Of a stretch of 64,000 nt of DNA, positions 56,838-63,530 are shown piece by piece. Below the pieces are notes generated by a model. That model did no database searches. It had not been told where the DNA came from and saw nothing but the letters and a program-made list of their open reading frames with translations. The translations under genes and the position numbers were made by a program. The stretch spans positions 186,001 to 250,000 of the forward strand of contig NZ_NRCN01000002.1 in the NCBI RefSeq assembly GCF_003130255.1. Direction: 5' to 3'. The stretch's first letter is position 1; the number at the start of each line of letters is the position of its first letter. The stretch is from Aggregatibacter kilianii. GTDB taxonomy: Bacteria; Pseudomonadota; Gammaproteobacteria; Enterobacterales; Pasteurellaceae.

Positions 56838-57118
56838 GATGTAAACAGGCAAAACAAAACTTACTTCTTTCAGCGGTGAATCACTATAAAAAATCGACCG
56901 CACTTTTTACCTTTGTCAGCCTTTACGATGATGAAGAACCCTATCCAATAAGTGAAGTTATTCACGCATTAAAATGTAAATGTAATGCGGCCAAGCGAGA
57001 AATAGACAGCCGACCAAATAGCCCGAATATGGACGCGTTAGAAACGATTTACTTTATTGCCAAGAAACAGCTTGATACCATGCTAAAACAGCAAAAAAGA
57101 ATCAATGCCGGTAAGTGA
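56834..57118 (+). CDS. Small protein of unknown function after TerL
   Basis: 94 residues starting in the TerL stop (ATGA overlap), so translated with it. Helical and basic (HALKCKCNAAKREIDSRP, IAKKQLDTMLKQQKRIN), no membrane segment. No family recognised. An uptake signal lies in frame near 56899. Position in a packaging operon suggests a structural or packaging accessory; this is inference. Confidence 0.65.
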   Translation: MRCKQAKQNLLLSAVNHYKKSTALFTFVSLYDDEEPYPISEVIHALKCKCNAAKREIDSRPNSPNMDALETIYFIAKKQLDTMLKQQKRINAGK

Positions 57119-57212
57119 TGAAGAATAAAATATTTCCCTTATACTATTGAATCTTTTCTCCTTTGTTACTATGTTATTTATTATAATAACCAGTAAAAAC
57201 AAGGGGGGAACT

Positions 57213-57581
57213 ATGGGGTTGATACTAGTTACAATAAAGTGTATGGTTGCTGCTTTTTTTGTCGTATTAGCAATAGTTACCTTTCAAGACTGGTGGTTTA
57301 TTGTGGCCTTTGGTTTAGCCGGCGGGCTTTCATTTACTATCGGTTGGCTTATTTACGATGAATATAAGCGCCGGAAAGAAAATAAACGGTTGGTGGACGA
57401 GCGAGAAAAAAGAAAGAATAGTTGGGTAGAACATGAAATTAATCGTCCGATTATTCAAAAGACTTTACAGAAGCAGAAAGAAAATAAGCCACTTATTACC
57501 GGCACGATAAACTGGATAGACGGCAGCACCGGCAAAGAAACCACTTTAATAGATATTAGTGTTGATATAAAAAACAAGTAA
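57213..57581 (+). CDS. Small two-helix membrane protein, unknown function
   Basis: 122 residues from MGLILVTIKCMVAAF, with AAGGGGGGA 4-10 bases upstream. Two N-terminal transmembrane helices (about 1-22 and 27-47), then a highly charged cytosolic tail rich in Lys, Arg and Glu. No family recognised. It lies in the space between the packaging and regulatory blocks, where satellites often carry host-benefit or anti-phage cargo. Confidence 0.6.
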   Translation: MGLILVTIKCMVAAFFVVLAIVTFQDWWFIVAFGLAGGLSFTIGWLIYDEYKRRKENKRLVDEREKRKNSWVEHEINRPIIQKTLQKQKENKPLITGTINWIDGSTGKETTLIDISVDIKNK

Positions 57582-57588
57582 CCGAATA

Positions 57589-57642
57589 AAGCGCACCTAG
57601 GCTGATCCCCGAAAGCAAGAAACCTTATCTTGTTGGTGCGTT
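57589..57642. other. Nested hairpin in the island, unknown role
   Basis: CGCACC (57592-57597) pairs with GGTGCG (57635-57640), and inside it CAAGA (57616-57620) pairs with TCTTG (57628-57632). It lies in the 94-base gap before the 348-residue gene and could be a terminator-like element, a small structured RNA or the packaging site. Nothing in the sequence decides. Confidence 0.35.
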
Positions 57643-57675
57643 CCTATCATAAGGGCAAATGCGAAAGGGGCATTT

Positions 57676-58722
57676 ATGAAAATATCGTTACCCAAGAAAA
57701 ATTCCTATTCATTGGAAGAATTACCTTCATTCTTATCTAAAACATACAATTTAGATATAGTACATGATGATCTGATTACCTATGCCAGGGAAGGAAAATT
57801 AAAAACATGTATCAGATTAGAAGGCAATACTAAGGGTGTTTATGCTATTGGCAGAATTAAGATGAATGAAGAAGATTATTTACAAATTCACACACCGCCT
57901 ACTACGATATTTTTTAATAGCACCGCCAAAAAATTCTTTCTGCCACATGATTTACATTTAGAAGATGACAATGTGTATTTTGGCGCAAGATTGCCTATGT
58001 TAGATTATTTTTATCAACAAGTTAAGGATGGCAATAGAGATTATAATAATATAGTGAGTAAGATTAAAACTAACATAAATGAATTTATAGAAAGCTCAAA
58101 ATCTCTACCTGAGTATGAGTATCAGCTATTACTAAGACCAAAAGAATTTAATTATATTTTTTCTGCTGATTTCTATCTACCTCAAGCAATTTATAATACA
58201 AATACAAAATTATTAAAAGAACATATAATACCTATTAATTTTAGCGATGATAATTTTTATCTACTAGAAAATACTAATATTAAAACCATTCTTATTAATT
58301 TAGCATTGAAATTATCATCGGCGCCAACACTTGCCATACATTTCAAGCAAATTGAAGTGTTACATTCCGACTTGATGGCATTCTTGGGTATTTCTGATAA
58401 ATCTCAAGAAAACTATTCAGATATTCTCCAAGAAATAGAAAGATTAAAATCCGAGTTAGAGGAAAAGGACAAAAAAATAACTGAATTACAGACCGCACTT
58501 GATAAGATGAATTATCCAATACAATTAAATAAGTTCATGGAGAATGACCGCTTAGCATTAGCCATTCAAGCCAGAAAGGAATATTGGGCGAACTACGATC
58601 CAAACTTAAATAACGCCCCTAAAGCAGAAGCAACAGCCAAAGAAATCCAAGAAAAATATAACCTTTCTCAAAAACAAGCAACCGCGATAGAAATCGTCGC
58701 CTGTCCTATCAATCGTAACTAA
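57676..58722 (+). CDS. Uncharacterised coiled-coil protein, possible cargo gene
   Basis: 348 residues, no named family. The N-terminal 60 residues (SLEELPSFLSKTYNLDIVHD, DLITYAREGKLKTCI) look like a small helix-turn-helix or adaptor domain. The middle is AT-rich and unassigned. Residues about 250-290 are a coiled coil (EIERLKSELEEKDKKITELQ). The C-terminus (RLALAIQARKEYWANYDP) resembles a short C-terminal module found in many proteobacterial hypothetical proteins. The codons are visibly more AT-rich than in the capsid genes, suggesting separate origin. Confidence 0.6.
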   Translation: MKISLPKKNSYSLEELPSFLSKTYNLDIVHDDLITYAREGKLKTCIRLEGNTKGVYAIGRIKMNEEDYLQIHTPPTTIFFNSTAKKFFLPHDLHLEDDNVYFGARLPMLDYFYQQVKDGNRDYNNIVSKIKTNINEFIESSKSLPEYEYQLLLRPKEFNYIFSADFYLPQAIYNTNTKLLKEHIIPINFSDDNFYLLENTNIKTILINLALKLSSAPTLAIHFKQIEVLHSDLMAFLGISDKSQENYSDILQEIERLKSELEEKDKKITELQTALDKMNYPIQLNKFMENDRLALAIQARKEYWANYDPNLNNAPKAEATAKEIQEKYNLSQKQATAIEIVACPINRN

Positions 58723-58739
58723 TTGATTTTAAAGCTCTC

Positions 58740-58784
58740 ATAGCAAAGGGTGATAGCAAAAGTTAACTATCACCCTATTGCTAT
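58740..58784. terminator. Long inverted repeat upstream of alpA
   Basis: ATAGCAA...GGGTGATAG (58740-58756) pairs with CTATCACCC...TTGCTAT (58767-58784). It gives about 16 paired bases with a small bulge and a short loop. It follows the 348-residue gene by 18 bases and may end that transcript, or act as an operator for alpA. Confidence 0.6.
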
Positions 58785-58805
58785 AATCCCACCTAAATCA
58801 TTTGT

Positions 58806-58878
58806 AATACCTCCCGTTCGAACAACTCAACGGAATAGAACGCTATTCCACATAGTTAAACTACGAGAGGTATTTTTT
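58806..58878 (+). promoter_or_regulatory. alpA leader with base-paired ribosome-binding site
   Basis: AATACCTC (58806-58813) can pair with GAGGTATT (58867-58874), which contains the alpA ribosome site, ending 5 bases before the ATG. A second hairpin GGAATAG/CTATTCC (58832-58849) stacks inside. The predicted fold would hide the alpA ribosome site. Confidence 0.55.
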
Positions 58879-59082
58879 ATGAGCCAATCTCAAACCCAAT
58901 CTAAAAAACTTATCACCGGTGCCGATGTTTGCCAACGCGTAAGCTTTGGACGCACCAAACTCAATGAGCTTGTAAAAGCTAAACAATTCCCACAACCGAT
59001 CCGCTTTTCACAAAACTTTGTCCGTTGGGATTTAGAAGAAGTGAATGCGTGGATTGAAGAACAAAAAGCCGCACGCGCTTAA
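58879..59082 (+). CDS. alpA: AlpA-family transcriptional regulator
   Basis: 67 residues from MSQSQTQSKKLI; GAGAGGT lies 7-8 bases upstream. AlpA/excisionase-type winged helix: CQRVSFGRTKLNELVKAKQF, then PQPIRFSQNFVRWDLEEVNA and WIEEQKAA. In Gram-negative PICIs AlpA activates the excision/integrase functions and is the switch that starts the island's cycle. Here the integrase is on the other strand and far away, so its control target is to be shown. Confidence 0.9.
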   Translation: MSQSQTQSKKLITGADVCQRVSFGRTKLNELVKAKQFPQPIRFSQNFVRWDLEEVNAWIEEQKAARA

Positions 59083-59093
59083 GGTGGTGGAAG

Positions 59094-59405
59094 ATGAACG
59101 AAGCAAGAAAACCAACACAATTCTTAAAAGTGTTACACCGTTTAATTCTTTCTAGCATTAGCGGCATTGATGGTTATTCAATGGGCATGACGTCAGCGCG
59201 TAACTATATCAGTGAACTTGAACGCAATCATTTAATCGGCAAAGTGAAACGTACAACGGAAAAGACTGCAGATGGAATGGGGCAATATTACCGCTATGAA
59301 ATCGCAGATGCCGAACAGTTAAAACAGGTGATTGCCATTTATAAGGCTAAGGGAGGTGAGCTTACTGCGCATGAAGAACAGCAAGCCTACTTTCGATTCC
59401 GTTAA
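59094..59405 (+). CDS. Hypothetical protein downstream of alpA
   Basis: 103 residues, 11 bases after alpA, with GGTGGAAG before the ATG. The arrangement FLKVLHRLILSSISG...TSARNYISELERNHLIGKV with later YYRYEIADAEQ looks like a winged-helix DNA-binding fold (helices followed by a KVKRTTEKTADGMGQYYRYE beta wing). I recognise no specific family. Probably a regulator in the alpA operon. Confidence 0.65.
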   Translation: MNEARKPTQFLKVLHRLILSSISGIDGYSMGMTSARNYISELERNHLIGKVKRTTEKTADGMGQYYRYEIADAEQLKQVIAIYKAKGGELTAHEEQQAYFRFR

Positions 59406-59532
59406 AAGAAAAACGCCGCAAGGCTCAACCCAAGCGGCGCATTCCCCTACCTTAAGAATCACTCAGAAGGTAGATAACCTAAATTACATGAGAGCGGAAA
59501 CTGCGGAACACACTTTGAACGCTAATGAATGA
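59371..59532 (+). CDS. Small protein preceding the Icd-like gene
   Basis: 53 residues from MKNSKPTFDSVKR; GGGAGGTGAG precedes at 12-20 bases. A basic, extended peptide (TPQGSTQAAHSPTLRITQKV), then NYMRAETAEHTLNANE. Peptides of this kind precede ash/Icd genes in other enterobacterial and Pasteurellaceae phage satellites. It overlaps the end of the previous gene, and its stop touches the next frame. Confidence 0.5.
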   Translation: MKNSKPTFDSVKRKTPQGSTQAAHSPTLRITQKVDNLNYMRAETAEHTLNANE

Positions 59533-59603
59533 TTTTAGCGACCATGAGCCAAACACAAAGCACACGCCACGTTTCCCGATCTAAATCCATAAAAGGAATT
59601 AAT

Positions 59604-60203
59604 ATGAATTTAAATCACGTTAATTATAAACAATATGAAAATAATTACAATACATTTTACTTTACAAAGTGCAGTCAAATTTGCGACTATGTCCACGCCT
59701 TAGCAAAATCTAAGGTCAGCCGTGGAAAGCTGAATTATTTACATCAGGCGAACGATAGCACGCCTTTTAACCGTGCTTTTTTTGTTCGTAACATTCGCAC
59801 ACCTCAAGAATTTGCGGATTTTGTTTTATTTAATCTAAAAATTCATTCAATGGTAGAGCGTAATAGGCAGTCTTTGACTGGCTGCCCTCCTGATGTGGCA
59901 GTTTTCCACCCTGTTATGCTCTACCGCCCGACCGTGGAAAGTCTAGCGGTAGATTCTGAAAATCAACATCAGGAATCTACGCAAATGTATCAATTCATTT
60001 TTGCGGCTATTCGCCGTACCGATTTATCTAATCAGATTCAAAAAATCCGTATCACCGCTGATACTGAACAAGCCGCGCGCGCCCAATTCGCCCGTGATTT
60101 TGTTCTTGTACTTACCGGCAAAATCAATCTTCAAAACACCGTGAAAAACGACCGCACTTTTGCGGCAATCTCTCGTGATTCTATGGAGGTGGCTCATGCG
60201 TAA
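59604..60203 (+). CDS. Ash / host cell division inhibitor Icd-like family protein
   Basis: 199 residues from MNLNHVNYKQYE, with AAAAGGAA 6 bases upstream (an ATG at 59544 is the alternative). The second half ESTQMYQFIFAAIRRTDLS, RITADTEQAARAQFARDFV and LTGKINLQ matches the C-terminal region of proteins annotated Ash or Icd-like, found in P4-type satellites and linked to inhibition of host cell division. The N-terminal 110 residues are less typical. An uptake signal lies near 60150. Overlaps the next gene. Confidence 0.75.
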   Translation: MNLNHVNYKQYENNYNTFYFTKCSQICDYVHALAKSKVSRGKLNYLHQANDSTPFNRAFFVRNIRTPQEFADFVLFNLKIHSMVERNRQSLTGCPPDVAVFHPVMLYRPTVESLAVDSENQHQESTQMYQFIFAAIRRTDLSNQIQKIRITADTEQAARAQFARDFVLVLTGKINLQNTVKNDRTFAAISRDSMEVAHA

Positions 60204-60378
60204 TGAAGAAATTACCAAAGCACTTGAAGGATTGTGGGAAGCTCAAGCAATTTCAGAACTAATTAGCAAAGGCGATGGAACGATTGATAAGGTTGAGTGC
60301 GCCACCTATGAAGCCGCCTTCCGTGCCGTATCAAAATTAATCCTCACTTCTGTAATGTCGTTAGAAGAAGAGCTTTAG
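60196..60378 (+). CDS. Small hypothetical protein
   Basis: 60 residues from MRNEEITKALEG; its ATG lies in the last codons of the Icd-like gene (GGAGGTGG upstream). Helical and acidic (LWEAQAISELISKGDG). No family recognised. Confidence 0.6.
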   Translation: MRNEEITKALEGLWEAQAISELISKGDGTIDKVECATYEAAFRAVSKLILTSVMSLEEEL

Positions 60379-60392
60379 GGAGGGACAAAATC

Positions 60393-60584
60393 ATGAAGAA
60401 ATTAGACGCGATGGACGAAATCACAAAAAATCTTGCTCAAGCAGAAGCTATTTTGCTGATGGTGGATAACAACACAAGGGAGAAAGCATTAAGCGATTCA
60501 CTTTGGGCAGTGCGAGATCTGATTGTGCGGACTAAAGACGCAGTGAATGTACTTTGGGAGGGGGGCAATAATGAAAGTAAGTAA
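60393..60584 (+). CDS. Small hypothetical protein
   Basis: 63 residues, AGGGAGGGA upstream. Helical (MDEITKNLAQAEAILLMVD, WAVRDLIVRTKDAVNVLWE). Similar in style to the preceding product, which may be a diverged relative. No family recognised. Overlaps the next gene. Confidence 0.6.
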   Translation: MKKLDAMDEITKNLAQAEAILLMVDNNTREKALSDSLWAVRDLIVRTKDAVNVLWEGGNNESK

Positions 60585-60921
60585 CCAGTATAAGGGGAAA
60601 CTCTCATTCAATCCTTTACACGCGGAATATGCGCAAATCAGCCGCCAATTTAAGTTAATCCATGATAGTAACCGCAAATGCCTTGAAGTTTACCCGGACG
60701 ACTTCCATCACAAACTAAAAATGCGTGGGGAATGTGTTGATTTAGTAGAGCGGTTAAAAGGTGGTGGAAAGTTATTTAACGAATTGGCGAAAGCTGCCGA
60801 TTTAACAAAGGAACAGACCGCAATTTTAAAGGACTTCAATCAGGCAAACGGCTATTTAATTTCTAAATTTGCCGAAGTAGTAACACAAATTGAACAATTA
60901 CAGGTGGTGGCAAATGCGTAA
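60571..60921 (+). CDS. Hypothetical protein
   Basis: 116 residues from MKVSNQYKGKLS; GGGAGGGGGG lies 5-14 bases upstream. Helical (QISRQFKLIHDSNRKCLEV, LKDFNQANGYLISKFAEVV). No family recognised. Part of the overlapping early operon that ends in the helicase. Confidence 0.62.
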   Translation: MKVSNQYKGKLSFNPLHAEYAQISRQFKLIHDSNRKCLEVYPDDFHHKLKMRGECVDLVERLKGGGKLFNELAKAADLTKEQTAILKDFNQANGYLISKFAEVVTQIEQLQVVANA

Positions 60922-61138
60922 GTTAAAAACCAAAGTAAGCAAGAAGCGCCCTAGCCTATTTGAGGAAGAACGCTTGCCGGATTGGGAACAGTTGGTAAAA
61001 GCCATTAAACAGACTGAATTTTATCTTAGCTTTGCCAAAGACTACATTCACAACGGACATTTAAAAGGCGCAACAGACGCGCTGAAATCAATTAAACGAG
61101 CAACTACAGCAGGATTGAAAATCACGGGGGTGAAATAA
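60914..61138 (+). CDS. Small hypothetical protein
   Basis: 74 residues from MRKLKTKVSKKRPS, overlapping the previous gene by 8 bases. A basic N-terminus, then an amphipathic helical part (LVKAIKQTEFYLSFAKDYI, GATDALKSIKRATTAGLK). Stop and next start overlap as TAATG. Confidence 0.6.
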   Translation: MRKLKTKVSKKRPSLFEEERLPDWEQLVKAIKQTEFYLSFAKDYIHNGHLKGATDALKSIKRATTAGLKITGVK

Positions 61139-61581
61139 TGGATCTCAATCAAAAAATGGATTATTCCAAACTAAATGCCGTTGAATTGAATGCTATTTCA
61201 ATCAGTCATCAGAACATGGGAAAACCTAAAGATGAAGCCTTTAATTCGTCTTTCCCTTACACAACCGAAGCAATTTTGGCATTAGCCGAACAGTTTATTG
61301 ATTATCCCGCTGAATATCTCGGTGGGCTAAAAATTCTTCGTGATGAATTAATCACGATCAATAAGCATTTACTACAGATGGCACCAAAACCGCCTTCTTT
61401 AGCGCCGGAGGAAACCGCAGCAATGCTATCCAATGATGAACTTATAGATGGCTTATTGAAGCATAGCTTAGTGAACTCCTTGGTAAGCACATTTTCATAT
61501 TTTCAGGAAGTCGTTGCCATGCGTATCAATATAATTGAGAACGGCGCAGTTGAGGGGGTAAATCATGGCACGCTTAATTAA
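61138..61581 (+). CDS. Hypothetical protein upstream of the helicase
   Basis: 147 residues beginning within the previous stop (TAATG) and overlapping the helicase start by 17 bases. Helical, acidic, no membrane segment (EAILALAEQFIDYPAEYLG, LVNSLVSTFSYFQEVVAMR). No family recognised. Tight coupling suggests a replication role or helicase partner. Confidence 0.62.
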   Translation: MDLNQKMDYSKLNAVELNAISISHQNMGKPKDEAFNSSFPYTTEAILALAEQFIDYPAEYLGGLKILRDELITINKHLLQMAPKPPSLAPEETAAMLSNDELIDGLLKHSLVNSLVSTFSYFQEVVAMRINIIENGAVEGVNHGTLN

Positions 61582-63355
61582 TGCACCACACTTAGCGGAT
61601 CAGCCGAAAGAACCTTATTCAGCGTTAATCATTCTTGCCGGGCGTAAGGCTTGGCAAGCATGGAACAAAGGAAAAGGTGAAGAATGGTTATTGTTGTGTT
61701 CGTTGGTGGAAGGTATAGATGCCAAACAAAAGCCGGTGATTCTTGGCGAACAGCAGCTTGAAGATATTTCAGGAATAAAAATAGCTGATTCGGAGCAACA
61801 CACAATCATGCTTTTCCAATGTGGAGAATTAGATCAGACAGAAATCACCGGTATTTGTCACAATCTAGCAAAGCATACTAAAGCTGATCATGTCGTTTTA
61901 TATGATGGCGCTGCGCAGATGAAGGAAAATCTAAGTGGTTACATTCAACGCCTACGCACGGATAAAAGTGCGGTAGAAATTGCGGATAAAATTGCTCCGC
62001 CGCCGAAATTGAAAGAAAAGGACGGAACTAACGTAAAAGCCCGGGCATTCGTAAAATGGCTGAATCTAGATATTGCTCAACACAGTTTAGATAAGGAGCT
62101 TTATCATTACACCGGCGCAAATTGGGAGATTCTACCGAGATCGGAATTAGAGGTTAAAGCCGTTCAGTTTTACGATGAACAGGAATTTACTTATAGTGCC
62201 CGTTCTATTGATTCAATGATTGATACAGCGAAGATTCAAGCGGCCAAAATGGGGGAACAATCCAAGGAGTTATTAGCATTTAAAAACGGCGTATTAAATC
62301 GTTCGACCTTGGAATTTTACCCGCATTGTCGGGAAAACTGGCTAACCTCTTTTATTCCGCACGATTACACGAATCAGGAAGAAAATACACCGCACTTTGA
62401 TAATTGGTTGAATTTTGTTGCTGATGGTAAGGAAGATAAAAAGCAAGCAATCTTGGGCGCACTTTACGCGATTTTAACGAATCGCCATAACTGGCAATTA
62501 TTCTTTGAAGTAACCGGCGATGGTGGTAGCGGGAAATCGGTATTTGCGCAAATTGCCACAATGTTAGCAGGCGAACAAAACACGGAAAGCGGTCGATTAG
62601 TTGATTTAGACGAACCGCGCGGGCGTGAAAACTTTGTGAATAAAACGCTCATTCTATGCCCGGAACAATCCCGCTATGGTGGTGATGGTGGTGGACTAAA
62701 AAGCATTAGTGCGGGGGATTTAGTTAATATCGATCCGAAGCACAAAAGCAAGTTTAAAGCAGTCATTCCCGCGATTGTGCTAATCGTCAACAATGAGCCA
62801 ACACGCTTCACAGAAAGAAACGGAGGTATCGAACGCCGCCGAGTGATTTTTCACTTTGATAAAGTGGTGCCGGAAAGTAAACGCGATCCGCACTTAATGG
62901 ATAAGATAGAAGCCGAAGCAGGTGGAATTATTTATAAACTGATTCAGGCTTTTAAAAATCCGTTAGATGCGAAAAAAGCGTTAATTCAACAACAAGAAAG
63001 CGCCGAAGCGTTAGAAATCAAAATGAACTCAGATCATTTAACGGTGTTTTGTAGTTATTTCCTAACCTCTCAAGAAAGTAACGGGCTAGGAATTGGCAAC
63101 GCGAAAACCGGACTTCCAAGAACGCACCTTTACCCGGCTTACTTGGTATTTACTGAAGCCAATAATATTCAAAATGCTTTAACACTGAATAACTTTACCG
63201 AATCATTAAGACAAGGATTGGCACAGCACAAAAATAAATATCCATACACTCGCAGGCGAATCACTTCTGGTGCGGAAAAAGGAAGATATATCACTAATGT
63301 ACACTTTAAAGACTTTGACGAGTTTTATAATGAGTACATAAAATCAAATAGATAG
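61565..63355 (+). CDS. P4-family phage/plasmid replication helicase (primase-helicase C-terminal type)
   Basis: 596 residues. Residues 1-170 are unassigned. A D5_N-like region (about 180-280: GVLNRSTLEFYPHCRENWLT) precedes a superfamily 3 helicase: Walker A GDGGSGKSVF (about 319-328), Walker B-type NKTLILCPEQS, motif C AIVLIVNNEP, and the arginine-finger region GIERRRVIFHF. This is the helicase part of P4 alpha proteins, without a recognisable zinc primase domain. Expected to recognise the GTGAAC iterons and unwind the origin of the excised island. Confidence 0.9.
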   Translation: MARLINAPHLADQPKEPYSALIILAGRKAWQAWNKGKGEEWLLLCSLVEGIDAKQKPVILGEQQLEDISGIKIADSEQHTIMLFQCGELDQTEITGICHNLAKHTKADHVVLYDGAAQMKENLSGYIQRLRTDKSAVEIADKIAPPPKLKEKDGTNVKARAFVKWLNLDIAQHSLDKELYHYTGANWEILPRSELEVKAVQFYDEQEFTYSARSIDSMIDTAKIQAAKMGEQSKELLAFKNGVLNRSTLEFYPHCRENWLTSFIPHDYTNQEENTPHFDNWLNFVADGKEDKKQAILGALYAILTNRHNWQLFFEVTGDGGSGKSVFAQIATMLAGEQNTESGRLVDLDEPRGRENFVNKTLILCPEQSRYGGDGGGLKSISAGDLVNIDPKHKSKFKAVIPAIVLIVNNEPTRFTERNGGIERRRVIFHFDKVVPESKRDPHLMDKIEAEAGGIIYKLIQAFKNPLDAKKALIQQQESAEALEIKMNSDHLTVFCSYFLTSQESNGLGIGNAKTGLPRTHLYPAYLVFTEANNIQNALTLNNFTESLRQGLAQHKNKYPYTRRRITSGAEKGRYITNVHFKDFDEFYNEYIKSNR

Positions 63356-63360
63356 TGAAA

Positions 63361-63388
63361 GGCGCGGCATAAAAACCGCGCTTTTTTT
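63361..63388 (+). terminator. Rho-independent terminator of the replication operon
   Basis: GCGCGG (63362-63367) pairs with CCGCGC (63376-63381), followed by seven T. Confidence 0.88.
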
Positions 63389-63397
63389 ACCTAAAAA

Positions 63398-63530
63398 GGT
63401 GAATGCCAAGGTGAACAACACCGACTTCCCCTTCACCTTATAACCAATTGAAAAACAAAGGAAAAGCAATCGGTGAACGAGTGAAGGCAGTTTTTAAATA
63501 TTTTCCACGCACATCACTTTTAACGTTCAC
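63398..63530. repeat. Right iteron cluster, GTGAACA type (candidate replication origin part)
   Basis: GGTGAATGCC (63398), GGTGAACAAC (63410), GGTGAAGG on the minus strand (63437-63430), GGTGAACGAG (63472), AGTGAAGGCA (63480) and GTTCAC (63525-63530). The two best units share GGTGAAC with the left cluster and with the P4 iteron consensus. They lie between the helicase terminator and the integrase 3' end. Confidence 0.72.
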
